A stretch of DNA of 64,000 nucleotides from PFJX01 sp040757575 (GTDB lineage: Bacteria > Pseudomonadota > Gammaproteobacteria > Burkholderiales > Thiobacillaceae): positions 248,001 to 312,000 of the forward strand of contig JBFLXA010000002.1 in the NCBI GenBank assembly GCA_040757575.1. Reading direction: 5' to 3'. The number at the start of each line of letters is the position of its first letter. The first letter of the stretch is position 1. Below the pieces are notes generated by a model. The model saw only the letters and a list, made by a program, of their open reading frames with translations, was not told the origin of the DNA and did not search any database. Of this stretch, positions 1 through 8,338 are shown piece after piece. The translations under genes were made by a program, and so were the position numbers.

Positions 1-287
1 CCTTCGCCCTGGGTGAAGGACAGGCCCAGGCCCATGGCGTCGGGGATGGTGAGGATGTCGGAGAACAGGATGGCCGCGTCCAGGTTGTAGCGGGCCAGGG
101 GTTGCAGGGTCACTTCCGTGGCCAGGGACGGCGACATGCACAGGTTCATGAAGCTGCCGGCCCGGGCCCGGGTGGCGCAGTATTCCGGCAGGTAGCGGCC
201 TGCCTGGCGCATCAGCCAGGTGGGGGTGTAGTCCGTGGGCTGACGCAGCAGGGCACGCAGGAAGGTGTCGTTCTTCAGTGGGCTCAT
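1..287 (-). CDS. hemE: Uroporphyrinogen decarboxylase, N-terminal part (runs off left edge)
   Basis: Haem biosynthesis enzyme that decarboxylates uroporphyrinogen III to coproporphyrinogen III in the cytoplasm. About 95 N-terminal residues are visible; the rest lies beyond the left edge. The start MSPLKNDTFLRAL is followed by the family signature TWLMRQAGRYLPEY, which carries the substrate-binding arginines, and by an ILFSDILTIPDAMG segment with the conserved aspartate. The ATG at 287 is the only sensible start for this motif spacing. A second tetrapyrrole gene, hemA, lies at 50.3-51.6 kb but is not in the same operon. Confidence 0.95.
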   Translation of the reverse strand, partial: MSPLKNDTFLRALLRQPTDYTPTWLMRQAGRYLPEYCATRARAGSFMNLCMSPSLATEVTLQPLARYNLDAAILFSDILTIPDAMGLGLSFTQGE

Positions 288-333
288 GTCTATTCCATCC
301 AGATCAGGGGCGCATTCTACTTCAGCCCCTTGG

Positions 334-639
334 TCAGCCCCCCACCCCGGTCCGGGGCGCAATCCAGCCCAGGGCGTGGAAGGTCATGTACAGGGCCAGG
401 TTGAGGGTCAGCAGCCCGGCTATGGCGAGGGGGGCGATGGCACGGTCGCCGATGAATCCGGGTATCAGCCGGCGGGTAAGGCGCCAAAAGGGCCGGGTGA
501 GCTTGTCCATGGCCAGCCAGACGCCGTTTTCCTGGCGCCTGGGGCCCAGGATCAGGCCCAGCAGCCCCTGGCCGATGAAGGTATAGATGACCAGGCGCAG
601 CAGCAGTTGCACCACCTGGAAGATGGAATAGGGCTCCAT
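334..639 (-). CDS. Small two-helix membrane protein downstream of the symporter
   Basis: 101-residue protein of unknown function. Two hydrophobic stretches are visible, roughly residues 7-32 and 72-92, joined by a basic loop (RPFWRLTRRLIPGF), so an inner-membrane protein is likely; the pattern loosely recalls YggT-type proteins but I cannot assign it. Its ATG at 639 overlaps the TGA of the upstream symporter gene by one base (TGATG), so it is translated by coupling and is the last gene of the DUF4212-symporter operon. That context suggests a helper of the transporter, which is inference only. Confidence 0.7.
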   Translation of the reverse strand: MEPYSIFQVVQLLLRLVIYTFIGQGLLGLILGPRRQENGVWLAMDKLTRPFWRLTRRLIPGFIGDRAIAPLAIAGLLTLNLALYMTFHALGWIAPRTGVGG

Positions 640-2552
640 CAGGCCTTGGGTATGGATTTGAGGGAGGGATAGCGCACGCTTTCCACCAGGTTCTGGGTGG
701 CCTCGTCCGGCGGCGGGGTGAGCAGGCTCACCAGCAGGGTGGTGACGAAGCCGGCGGGAATGCCGAAGATGCCCGCCGAGACATCGCTGATGCCGAACCA
801 GCGGGGCATGCCCATGAATTTCACCCCGATCAGGTAGTACAGGGTCAGGCCCAGGCCCACCAGCATGCCGGCAATGGCCCCCTCCTTCGTGGCCCGTTTC
901 CAGAAGATGCCCAGCACCAGGGCGGGGAAGAAACAGGCGGCGGCGATGGAAAAGGCCCAGGCCACCATGGACAGGATGGTGTCCGGTTTCAGGGAGGCCA
1001 CGTAGGCGGCAATGAGGGCCACCAGCAGCAGAAGTCCCTTGGAGACCGCTATGCGCCGGTTGGTGGAAGCGCCCTGGTCGATCATCTTGTAATAGACATC
1101 GTGGGACAGGGCGTTGGCGATGGTGAGCAGCAGGCCGTCCGCCGTGGACAGGGCGGCGGCCAGGCCCCCGGCGGCCACCAGGCCCGCCACCACATAGGGC
1201 AGGCCGGCGATTTCCGGCGTGGCCAGCACGATCACGTCCGGGTTCAGGCTCAATTCCGCCAGTTGCAGGATGCCGTCGGCGTTGATGTCTTCCACGCTCA
1301 CCAGGCCCAGCTTGGCCCAAGACGCCACCCAGCCGGGTAGCTCGATGATGCTGGTGCCGATGAGGTTGGTGTAGACCTCGTACTTGGCAAACACCGCATA
1401 GGCCGGGGCGGTGAAATACAGCAGGAAGATGAAGAACAGGGACCAGAATACGGATTCCCGGGCTTCCCGTACCGAGGGGGTGGTGTAGAAGCGCATGAGC
1501 ACGTGGGGCAGGGAAGCGGTGCCCACCATGAGGCAGAAGGTGAGGGCGATGAAGTTGAGCCGGGCCGTGTCCCGCTCCGCTTCGGTCTGGCCCGGGAAAG
1601 GTTCGCCATGGTGGGTGATGGGCTGGGCCCGGGCAGTGTCCGCCGCCTGGAGCTGGCGCTGGCGGGCCACTTCTGCCGGCGGGGCGCCAGCGGCCTGCAA
1701 GGTGGCAATATCCGCTTCCCGCTGTTCGGCCCGCTGCCGGAAGGCTTCCCGGGCGGCCTGCTGGGCCGGGTCTGCCATGATGGCATCTTCCCGTTCGGTC
1801 ACCTTCTCCAGCACCGCGCCGTAGGCCAGCTGGGGCACCGGGATGTTGGTGACCTGATAGGACATGAAAACCACAGGTATCAGGTAGGCAATGATGAGGA
1901 TGATGTACTGGGCCACCTGGGTCCAGGTGACCGCCCGCATGCCCCCCAGTACGGAACACAGCAGCAGGCCCGCCAGGCCCACGAACACCCCCACTTCGAA
2001 TGCGATGCCCAGGAAGCGGCTGGTGATGATGCCCACGCCGTAGATCTGGGCGGTGACATAGGTGAAGGAAGCCAGGATGGTGCCCACCACGGCGATGGTG
2101 CGGGCCGTGTGGCCGCCGTAGCGGGCACCCATGAAGTCGGGGATGGTGAACTGGCCGAACTTGCGCAGGTAGGGGGCCAGTAGCAGGGCCACCAGCACAT
2201 AGCCCCCGGTCCAGCCCATGACGAAGGCCAGGCCGTCATAGCCCTTGGCATACAGGGTGCCGGCCATGCCGATGAAGGAGGCGGCACTCATCCAGTCCGC
2301 TCCCGTGGCCATGCCGTTATAGATGGCGGGCACCCGGCGGCCGGCCACGTAGTACTCGGTCACGTCGGCGGTGCGGCTCATGATGCCGATGCCCGCGTAG
2401 AGGGCCACGGTAGTGGCCATGAAGGTCCAGCCGATCCAGTGGTCCGGCATGCCCATGTATTCCGCCACTGCCAGGGCCAGCACGAACATCACGAAACCGC
2501 CGGTATAGAAGCTGTAATACTTCTTCAGACGGTTGACGAAGGTGTGGGGCAT
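639..2552 (-). CDS. Sodium:solute symporter, VC_2705/ActP-like, large subunit (copy 1)
   Basis: 637-residue multi-pass inner-membrane protein of the sodium:solute symporter family, in the subgroup that pairs with a DUF4212 small subunit; likely Na+-driven uptake of acetate or another short organic acid (substrate inferred). Family signatures include EYYVAGRRVP, MATGADWMSAASFIGMAG and the GGLAAALSTADGLL segment. A charged insertion near residues 240-320 (rich in Gln, Glu and Arg) is absent from copy 2. A loop before the conserved IVLATPEIAGLP segment reads DINADGILQLAE, which fits a 12-residue EF-hand calcium loop. It starts at 2552 by a one-base overlap with the DUF4212 gene. The 3279-5093 gene is a divergent paralogue. 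Confidence 0.9.
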   Translation of the reverse strand: MPHTFVNRLKKYYSFYTGGFVMFVLALAVAEYMGMPDHWIGWTFMATTVALYAGIGIMSRTADVTEYYVAGRRVPAIYNGMATGADWMSAASFIGMAGTLYAKGYDGLAFVMGWTGGYVLVALLLAPYLRKFGQFTIPDFMGARYGGHTARTIAVVGTILASFTYVTAQIYGVGIITSRFLGIAFEVGVFVGLAGLLLCSVLGGMRAVTWTQVAQYIILIIAYLIPVVFMSYQVTNIPVPQLAYGAVLEKVTEREDAIMADPAQQAAREAFRQRAEQREADIATLQAAGAPPAEVARQRQLQAADTARAQPITHHGEPFPGQTEAERDTARLNFIALTFCLMVGTASLPHVLMRFYTTPSVREARESVFWSLFFIFLLYFTAPAYAVFAKYEVYTNLIGTSIIELPGWVASWAKLGLVSVEDINADGILQLAELSLNPDVIVLATPEIAGLPYVVAGLVAAGGLAAALSTADGLLLTIANALSHDVYYKMIDQGASTNRRIAVSKGLLLLVALIAAYVASLKPDTILSMVAWAFSIAAACFFPALVLGIFWKRATKEGAIAGMLVGLGLTLYYLIGVKFMGMPRWFGISDVSAGIFGIPAGFVTTLLVSLLTPPPDEATQNLVESVRYPSLKSIPKA

Positions 2553-2815
2553 CAGCGGCCGTCCTCGCCCACGCCATACTCCTCGTCCAGTTCATTCATG
2601 TGCCGGGCGTAGTGGCGGATGAGCAGCACATAGACGATGAGGGCCCCCTGGGCGCCTACCCAGAAAGGCAGGGGAAAGCCCAGGAAGATGATGTGCGCCA
2701 GGTTCCGGGCAAACCAGACCACGCCGAAGGTCACGGCGAACCAGATGACCAGCAGCGTTCCGGTCAGGCGGAGGTTGCGCCGCCAGTATTCACGGTGTTT
2801 GTCCGTCAACAGCAT
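2552..2815 (-). CDS. DUF4212 symporter small subunit (copy 1)
   Basis: 87-residue two-helix membrane protein of the DUF4212 family (putative sodium:solute symporter small subunit). Visible hallmarks are the N-terminal EYWRRNLRLTG, a first helix around residues 18-38, the GFPLPFWVGAQGALIVYVLL second helix, and an acidic C-terminal tail after the RHYARHMNELD motif. It is the first gene of a three-gene minus-strand operon (DUF4212, symporter, small membrane protein) joined by one-base overlaps. A homologous pair is encoded divergently from 2999. Confidence 0.9.
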   Translation of the reverse strand: MLLTDKHREYWRRNLRLTGTLLVIWFAVTFGVVWFARNLAHIIFLGFPLPFWVGAQGALIVYVLLIRHYARHMNELDEEYGVGEDGR

Positions 2816-2998
2816 TCCGTCTCCTTGGCTGGCGTGAGTATAAGCGCGACGGGTGGGGCGTAAGCGAATGAACCGGGGAATGTAAGGTTGGTGTCAGCCA
2901 GTCTGCCTAATATGCGACCCCCATAGAGGGGGGTAATGGGGGCCCGGGCCTGAGGCACGGCGCCATATTCAAAGTTTTACAAGGCAAGGAGACACACA
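2816..2998. promoter_or_regulatory. Divergent promoter region between the two symporter operons
   Basis: 183-base non-coding gap separating two oppositely oriented DUF4212-symporter operons, so it must hold promoters for both. For the plus operon a clear ribosome-binding site (AAGGAG, about 2984-2989) precedes the ATG at 2999, and TAATAT near 2909-2914 is a possible -10 box. A short hairpin CCCCC-atag-aGGGGG lies near 2920-2935. No sigma-54 motif was found here. Confidence 0.4.
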
Positions 2999-3265
2999 AT
3001 GTCCGATTCCGGGAATTACGATTCCAATGCCTACTGGAAGGCGACGCTGGGCCTGATCACCAAAGTACTGGTGATCTGGTTCCTCTGCTCGTTCGGCCTG
3101 GGCATCCTGTACGCAGAACCCCTCAACAACATCTCGCTGGGCGGTTATCCCCTGGGCTTCTGGTTTGCCCACCAGGGCTCCATGTACATCTTCGTCGCCC
3201 TGATCTTCTGGTACGCACGCAAGATGGGCCAGATCGACCGCAAGTTCGGCGTCCACGAAGACTAA
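2999..3265 (+). CDS. DUF4212 symporter small subunit (copy 2)
   Basis: 88-residue two-helix membrane protein, the same family as the gene at 2552-2815. It has the YWKATLGLITKVLVIWF first helix, the conserved LGGYPLGFWFAHQGS loop leading into helix 2, and a C-terminal tail containing RKMGQIDRKFGVHED. A strong AAGGAG ribosome-binding site precedes the ATG. The cognate large subunit begins 13 bases downstream at 3279, so the two are surely cotranscribed. Confidence 0.9.
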   Translation: MSDSGNYDSNAYWKATLGLITKVLVIWFLCSFGLGILYAEPLNNISLGGYPLGFWFAHQGSMYIFVALIFWYARKMGQIDRKFGVHED

Positions 3266-3278
3266 GGAGCGAGACCTC

Positions 3279-5093
3279 ATGGATCTGCAAACTACTATCT
3301 ACCTGGTCGTCGGCATCACCTTCGCCCTGTATATCGGTATCGCCATCTGGGCACGGGCCGGTTCCACCAGCGAGTACTACGCGGCCGGCGGCGGCGTGCC
3401 TCCGGTGCTGAACGGCATGGCCACGGCGGCCGACTGGATGTCCGCCGCGTCCTTCATCTCCATGGCCGGCCTCATCGCCTACATGGGTTACGGCGGCGGC
3501 CTGTTCCTCATGGGCTGGACCGGCGGCTACGTGCTGCTGGCCTGCCTGCTGGCCCCCTACCTCCGCAAGTTCGGCAAGTTCACCGTGCCCCAGTTCATCG
3601 GCGACCGCTTCTACTCGAAGTCGGCTTCCACGGTGGCCGTGATCTGCCTGCTGGTGGCCTCCATCACCTACATCATCGGCCAGATGACCGGTGTGGGCGT
3701 GGCCTTCTCCCGCTTCCTGGGCGTGGAACAGGACGTCGGCATCTACGTGGGTATGGCCATCGTGTTCACCTATGCGGTGTTCGGCGGCATGAAGGGCATC
3801 ACCTACACCCAGGTGGCCCAGTATGTCGTGCTGATCTTCGCCTACGTGATCCCCGCCATCTTCATCTCCATGGCCCTGACCGGCATGCCCATCCCTCAAC
3901 TGGGTCTGGGCTCCGAGATGTCCGGCACCGACAAGTCCCTGCTGGAAACCCTGAACCAGGTGGTCAACGACCTGGGCTTCGGGCAGTACACCACGGCCGT
4001 GCCGGAGAGCAAGCTGAACATGTTCGTGTACACCATGTCCCTGATGATCGGCACCGCAGGCCTGCCCCACGTGATCATGCGCTTCTTCACCGTGCCCAAC
4101 GTGGCGGCTGCCCGTTCTTCCGCCGGCTGGGCCCTGGTGTTCATCGCCATCCTGTACACCACGGCCCCCGCCGTGGCGGCCATGGCCCGCATGAACCTGC
4201 ATGCCACCATCACCCCCGCGGTGATGAAGGCCGACGTGGACGTGTTTGCGCCTGACGCCAACATCAAGTACGAGGAGCGCCCGGACTGGATGAAGCGTTG
4301 GGAAGTGACCGGCCTGCTCAAGTTCGAGGACAAGAACGGCGACGGCGTCATCCAGTACTACGACGACAAGTCCAAGAACGCCGAATTCCTGGCCAAGGCA
4401 GAAGCCGCCGGCTGGAAGGGCAACGAGCTGGACGTGAACAAGGACATCATCGTGCTGGCCAACCCGGAAATCGCCCTGTTGCCCAACTGGGTGATCGCCC
4501 TGGTGGCCGCCGGTGGCCTGGCCGCTGCGCTGTCCACTGCCGCCGGTTTGCTGATGGCCATTTCCGCCGCCATCTCCCACGACCTGGTGAAAGGCGTGTT
4601 CGCGCCCAACATCAGCGAGAAGGGCGAACTGATGGCCGGTCGGATCGCCATGGCAGCCTCCATCGTCGTGGCCGGCTACCTGGGTCTGAACCCGCCCGGC
4701 TTCGCGGCGGGTACCGTGGCCCTGGCCTTCGGTATCGCGGCGTCGTCCCTGTTCCCCGCCATCATGATGGGCATCTTCTCCAAGAAGATGAACAAGGAAG
4801 GCGTCATGGCCGGCATGATCGTGGGCCTGTCCGTCACCCTGTTCTACGTGTTCGCCCACAAAGGCATCTTCTTCATCAAGGGCACGGAGTACCTGGACCT
4901 GATCGGCGGCAAGAACAGCTTCTTCGGCATCACCCCGGAAGCCATCGGTGCCATCGGCGCTCTGGTGAACTTCGCCGTGGCCTTCATGGTGGACAAGGTG
5001 ACCAAGGAGCCGCCCGAGCACATCCAGCACATGGTGGAAGCCGTGCGTATCCCCCGTGGCTCCAAGGCCGTGGACGGTTCCCACGCCCACTAA
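3279..5093 (+). CDS. Sodium:solute symporter, VC_2705/ActP-like, large subunit (copy 2)
   Basis: 604-residue polytopic sodium:solute symporter, probably an acetate or other monocarboxylate uptake system (family knowledge; substrate not shown). Signatures match copy 1: SEYYAAGGGVPPVLNGMATA, ADWMSAASFISMAG, and AAGGLAAALSTAAGLLMAIS. Between helices, about residues 351-362, it has DKNGDGVIQYYD, an EF-hand-like loop at the same place as in copy 1. The C-terminus ends with the cytosolic VTKEPPEHIQHMVEAVR stretch typical of the subgroup. An intrinsic terminator follows at 5137, so the operon is DUF4212-symporter only. Confidence 0.92.
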   Translation: MDLQTTIYLVVGITFALYIGIAIWARAGSTSEYYAAGGGVPPVLNGMATAADWMSAASFISMAGLIAYMGYGGGLFLMGWTGGYVLLACLLAPYLRKFGKFTVPQFIGDRFYSKSASTVAVICLLVASITYIIGQMTGVGVAFSRFLGVEQDVGIYVGMAIVFTYAVFGGMKGITYTQVAQYVVLIFAYVIPAIFISMALTGMPIPQLGLGSEMSGTDKSLLETLNQVVNDLGFGQYTTAVPESKLNMFVYTMSLMIGTAGLPHVIMRFFTVPNVAAARSSAGWALVFIAILYTTAPAVAAMARMNLHATITPAVMKADVDVFAPDANIKYEERPDWMKRWEVTGLLKFEDKNGDGVIQYYDDKSKNAEFLAKAEAAGWKGNELDVNKDIIVLANPEIALLPNWVIALVAAGGLAAALSTAAGLLMAISAAISHDLVKGVFAPNISEKGELMAGRIAMAASIVVAGYLGLNPPGFAAGTVALAFGIAASSLFPAIMMGIFSKKMNKEGVMAGMIVGLSVTLFYVFAHKGIFFIKGTEYLDLIGGKNSFFGITPEAIGAIGALVNFAVAFMVDKVTKEPPEHIQHMVEAVRIPRGSKAVDGSHAH

Positions 5094-5136
5094 GCTGAGC
5101 TGCTTCCCGGCCTGAACTAGCGGGCCGGAAATTCGA

Positions 5137-5167
5137 GCCCCGCCAGCGATAAACTGGCGGGGCTTTT
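5137..5167 (+). terminator. Rho-independent terminator after symporter copy 2
   Basis: Perfect 10-bp stem GCCCCGCCAG / CTGGCGGGGC with a 7-base loop, followed by TTTT. It ends the DUF4212-symporter transcript 44 bases after the stop codon. Confidence 0.9.
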
Positions 5168-5182
5168 CATTTGGAGAATGCG

Positions 5183-5539
5183 ATGGTTTTCGACGTGCAA
5201 GTGGCCATGACCTGGATCCTCTTCCTGGCCCTGTTTCCCATCACCTTTTTCTGGGGGCGCAACGCCTGGCGCATCCTGTTTCGCAAGGATTATTCCTACG
5301 TGGCCCTGAAGCGGGGCCTGCCGCCGGATGATCCGGCCAAGTTCGCTCCCTACTCGGCGGCCATCAATCTCATCGGCGCCGGCATCATCGTGTTCGTGAT
5401 CCTGGGCATCGTCACCGGCAGCATGCCCTACGCCACCTGGTCCGCCATCGCCGGTTCCACCATCTGGATGAAGATCATCTTCGACTTCATCCTCAGCCGG
5501 CATGCCCATATGAAGCTGGGCGTGAAAAAAGGCTCCTAG
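5183..5539 (+). CDS. Unknown small inner-membrane protein
   Basis: 118-residue protein with hydrophobic segments near residues 6-25, 61-80 and 87-104, separated by a basic loop containing ALKRGLPPDDPAKFAP. I do not recognise a characterised family. The ATG at 5183 has a GGAGA ribosome-binding site 5-9 bases upstream, which is better than the in-frame TTG at 5171. It lies after the symporter terminator and so must have its own promoter or depend on read-through. Position beside the transporters suggests, but does not prove, a related membrane role. Confidence 0.75.
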   Translation: MVFDVQVAMTWILFLALFPITFFWGRNAWRILFRKDYSYVALKRGLPPDDPAKFAPYSAAINLIGAGIIVFVILGIVTGSMPYATWSAIAGSTIWMKIIFDFILSRHAHMKLGVKKGS

Positions 5540-5571
5540 CGCCTTGCACCCTAAGGAAGCGCCGTTTTAAC

Positions 5572-5640
5572 CGTCATCCCCGCTAAGGCGGGGAGCCAGT
5601 GCTTTGATTTATCTGGGTTCCCGCCTTAGCTGGAACGACG
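5572..5640. repeat. 69-bp paired inverted repeat (copy A)
   Basis: Two 28-base arms in inverted orientation (5572-5599 and 5613-5640) separated by 13 bases. Each arm is itself a small hairpin of the form CGTCATCCCCGCTAAGGCGG. An element with exactly the same 28-13-28 architecture and related sequence lies at 50271-50339, and a single arm at about 21977-22006. This is a REP-like intergenic repeat; it sits between convergent genes and could also stop transcription. Confidence 0.85.
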
Positions 5641-5663
5641 AAACCGATTAAACCAGCGTGTCC

Positions 5664-6368
5664 TCATACCCCGTATTGGGAAGGCCGGCGACTGCGTTCC
5701 AGGTCCCGGAGGTCGCGCAGGTTTTTGGCCCCCGTGGCGCGCATGCGGGGCGTCAGGGCCAGCATCAGCTCCGCAGTGGAAACGGCGTCCGCCAGGGCGC
5801 TGTGGCGGGCGAAATTGGCGATGCTGAAAAATTCCATCCAGTGGTCTAGGGCCCGATGGCTGGCGGCCAGCCGTGGGTACAGGGCGGGAGCGATGTAGGC
5901 CAGATCCGCCCAGGTGTGCTGGAAGCGCAGGCCCAGATAGGCCTTTAGGGCACGCTTGATCATGGCCTCGTCGAAGGCGGCATGGAAGGCGATCAGGCCG
6001 TCCTTGCCCAGAAACTCCAGGAAGGTGAGCAGGGCGTCCTCGGGCGGCATGCCTTCCTGTTGGGCGGTGCCGCCGATACCGTGGATGAGGATGTTGTCCT
6101 TGCCGCTCACGGCGTCCTGGCGCAGGACGATGTCCAGGCTGTCTCCCAGGGCGATGCGGCCGTTCACCACGGCCACGGCGCCGATGGCGATGAGGCGGTC
6201 CCGCTGGATGTTCAGGCCGCTGCTTTCCACGTCCACAACCACGTAGCGGCTAGTGGAAATGGAGGTTCGCATGTCCGGTTCTGGCAGAGCCTGCCAGGCG
6301 GCCAGCCGGGCGGATTGCGCCGGGGTGAGGGCCGGGCGCTTGCTGAAAAATCCGTCCAGCCAGTTCAT
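5664..6368 (-). CDS. DnaQ-like 3'-5' exonuclease domain protein (DEDDh)
   Basis: 234-residue protein of the DnaQ/RNase T exonuclease superfamily. Exo I is seen as VVVDVESSGLN (Asp and Glu metal ligands), Exo II around AFHAAFDEAMI, and Exo III as RHSALADAV with the His and Asp of the DEDDh type. The N-terminus (about 45 residues) lacks a known domain. The start ATG at 6368 overlaps the stop of the upstream cNMP-CBS-DUF294 gene by four bases (ATGA), so the two are coupled. This pair is commonly found near VC_2705-type symporters, and a regulatory nucleotide-turnover role has been suggested for such pairs; here that is inference. Confidence 0.88.
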   Translation of the reverse strand: MNWLDGFFSKRPALTPAQSARLAAWQALPEPDMRTSISTSRYVVVDVESSGLNIQRDRLIAIGAVAVVNGRIALGDSLDIVLRQDAVSGKDNILIHGIGGTAQQEGMPPEDALLTFLEFLGKDGLIAFHAAFDEAMIKRALKAYLGLRFQHTWADLAYIAPALYPRLAASHRALDHWMEFFSIANFARHSALADAVSTAELMLALTPRMRATGAKNLRDLRDLERSRRPSQYGV

Positions 6369-8254
6369 ATCTGGTAATCCAGGCTCAGTTTTGTTTGCAG
6401 CTTGCGGGCCTGGCGGAAAGCTTCTTTGAGGATGCGCTGGTCCAGGTGGTTGAGGGTGTCCGGGTCCACCTTGTTGGTGAGGGATTCCCCTTTTTCCCGT
6501 TGCTGGTGATGGAGCCGCAGGCGCAGGAGCTGGATGAACAGGAAGGCCTCGATGAAGGCGTCGGCGTCCTGCTGGCGCATGAACCCGCTTTCCGCCAGAT
6601 CCCGCAGGCGGCCCACGGTATTGGTCTTCAGGCCCCCGTCCGCCAGGCTGAAGATGCGCGCGGCGTCGACGAAGGGGGTGATGCCGTTGAGCTTCAGGTC
6701 CAGGGTGTGGCCGTCGCCGGTGACGAAGTCCCGCACCAGGCCCAGGGGCGGGCGGTTGCGCAGGGCGTTGACCCCCATCTGGTGCAGGAAGCGGGTGTTC
6801 TGCTTGGCGGCCTGGGCCAGCCAGTCCCGTAGTTCCACTGCCAGGTGCTCGGCGCCGTACAGGGCGCGGAAATCGAAGAAGATGGTGGCGTGGAGCAGGT
6901 CCTGGGGAGCGCCGTGGTCGATCCAGTCGGCGAAGGTGGTTCGCCATTCCTCCAGGGATAGGCACCATTTGGGGTTGGAGGCCATGACATCCCCGCTGCA
7001 CAGGGGAAAGCCGCAGGCGGCCAGGGCTTCGTTCACCCGCCGGGCGAAGGGCAGCAGCCGCTCCCGCAGGGCCTCCGCCGACTGGCCTTCCGGCAGGGTG
7101 AAGATGATGCCGTTGTCCTGGTCGGTGTTGAGGGTCTGCTCCAGGCGGCCTTCGGAGCCCAGGGCGATCCAGCAGAATTCGATGCCTTCCATGGGCCGGG
7201 CGCCCAGCTCCAGCTCCAGCACCCGGGTGGTGAGCAGGTCGTTCAGGGTGGAGATGATCTGGGTGAGCTGTTCCGCCGAGACGCCCTGGGCGAGCATGTT
7301 GTGGGCCAGTTGGCGGATGTCGCCGGCGGCGCTGATCAGGGTGGCCAGGCTTTCCGCGTTGCGGATGTTGCCGCTGATCTGGCGCAGACCTACCCGTTGC
7401 AGGGAGAACAGATCCTTTTCAGATACCAGGCCTTTCAGCCGGCCGTTTTCCGTCACCAGGATATGACGGAAGCCGTGCTTGGCCATGGCCAAGGCGGCCT
7501 CGTAAGCAAAGGCCTGAGGGGGCATGGTGTAGGGGGAGAGGGTCATCACGTCCGCCATAGGGCGGCTGAGGTCCAGGCCCGGCAGCACCACCCGGGAGAG
7601 CACGTCGTGGAGGGTGAAGATGCCGGCGGGGCGACCGTCCGTATCCACCGCCACCATGGAGCCGATGCCGTTCTGGTGCATCGTTTCCAGGGCCTCGCGC
7701 AGGGGGGTTTCGGGGGCGCAGGTGATGGGCTGCCTGTGGATGAGGGCCGACAGGGGGCTGGACATGGATTGCTGGTCGCTGCTGGACTTGGCGTACTGGG
7801 CCTGGATCACTTGCTTGGATTGCTCCAGCAGGTTTGCGATTCGACGGGTGCAGAAATCCTGGAAGGCGGGGCAGCGTTGCAGCAGGGCGTGGAAATCGTC
7901 GGCGGCGAGTTCGTAGCAGAAGGCGTCGGTGCCGGCCCGGTAGGTGCTGGTGACGCTACGTTTGGAGAGCAGGGCGCCCAGGGGAAAGCATTCGCCTTCG
8001 TGAAGTTCCAGCCAGGCCGAATCCTCCTGGCTCTGGGTGACGCCCTGCTCCCCCAGGACCACGCCCTGTTTGATGACGTAGAAGGTATCCACGGGCAGGT
8101 CGCCCGGGGCCAGCACCACTTCATCCTTGGCGTAATAGCCCACCTTGAGGCGTTCGATCATCCAGATCAGGTGTTCCCGCTGCATCTGGCTGAAGGGGGC
8201 GAAGCGGGTCAGGTGATCCAGGGTGGCAGCAACGAGGGCGTAGGGTGTGCTCAT
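6365..8254 (-). CDS. cNMP-binding / CBS-pair / DUF294 nucleotidyltransferase-like protein
   Basis: 629-residue cytoplasmic signalling protein. Domain order: cyclic-nucleotide-binding fold (about residues 18-140), two CBS domains (about 165-290, with the motifs GIGSMVAVDTDGRPAGIFTL and RHILVTENGRLKGLVSEKDL), a DUF294 nucleotidyltransferase-like domain (about 310-450, with LGSEGRLEQTLNTDQDNG carrying the GS and D-x-D residues), and a DUF294 C-terminal helical domain to the end. Architecture and neighbours (symporters, DnaQ-like exonuclease, two-component pair) suggest an adenylate or nucleotide sensor controlling organic-acid uptake; the enzymatic target is unknown. ATG 8254 was chosen because the cNMP domain begins about 20 residues later. 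Confidence 0.9.
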   Translation of the reverse strand: MSTPYALVAATLDHLTRFAPFSQMQREHLIWMIERLKVGYYAKDEVVLAPGDLPVDTFYVIKQGVVLGEQGVTQSQEDSAWLELHEGECFPLGALLSKRSVTSTYRAGTDAFCYELAADDFHALLQRCPAFQDFCTRRIANLLEQSKQVIQAQYAKSSSDQQSMSSPLSALIHRQPITCAPETPLREALETMHQNGIGSMVAVDTDGRPAGIFTLHDVLSRVVLPGLDLSRPMADVMTLSPYTMPPQAFAYEAALAMAKHGFRHILVTENGRLKGLVSEKDLFSLQRVGLRQISGNIRNAESLATLISAAGDIRQLAHNMLAQGVSAEQLTQIISTLNDLLTTRVLELELGARPMEGIEFCWIALGSEGRLEQTLNTDQDNGIIFTLPEGQSAEALRERLLPFARRVNEALAACGFPLCSGDVMASNPKWCLSLEEWRTTFADWIDHGAPQDLLHATIFFDFRALYGAEHLAVELRDWLAQAAKQNTRFLHQMGVNALRNRPPLGLVRDFVTGDGHTLDLKLNGITPFVDAARIFSLADGGLKTNTVGRLRDLAESGFMRQQDADAFIEAFLFIQLLRLRLHHQQREKGESLTNKVDPDTLNHLDQRILKEAFRQARKLQTKLSLDYQI

Positions 8255-8338
8255 AGGGAGGGGCGCAGGCCGTGGAGGTTTCCAGCATAATGGCCGCCGA
8301 TCCGGCCAGGAAGCCCCTTCTGTATCAAGACCGTCCCC

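Noticed and set aside
334..1959. Long minus-strand frame ending with the small membrane protein
   Set aside because: Only the last 101 codons are protein-like; upstream part is a shadow of the symporter gene in another frame.
3123..5090. Long minus-strand open frame opposite symporter copy 2
   Set aside because: Composition is His/Gly/Asp-rich with no domain, as expected for the reverse strand of a GC-rich membrane protein gene.
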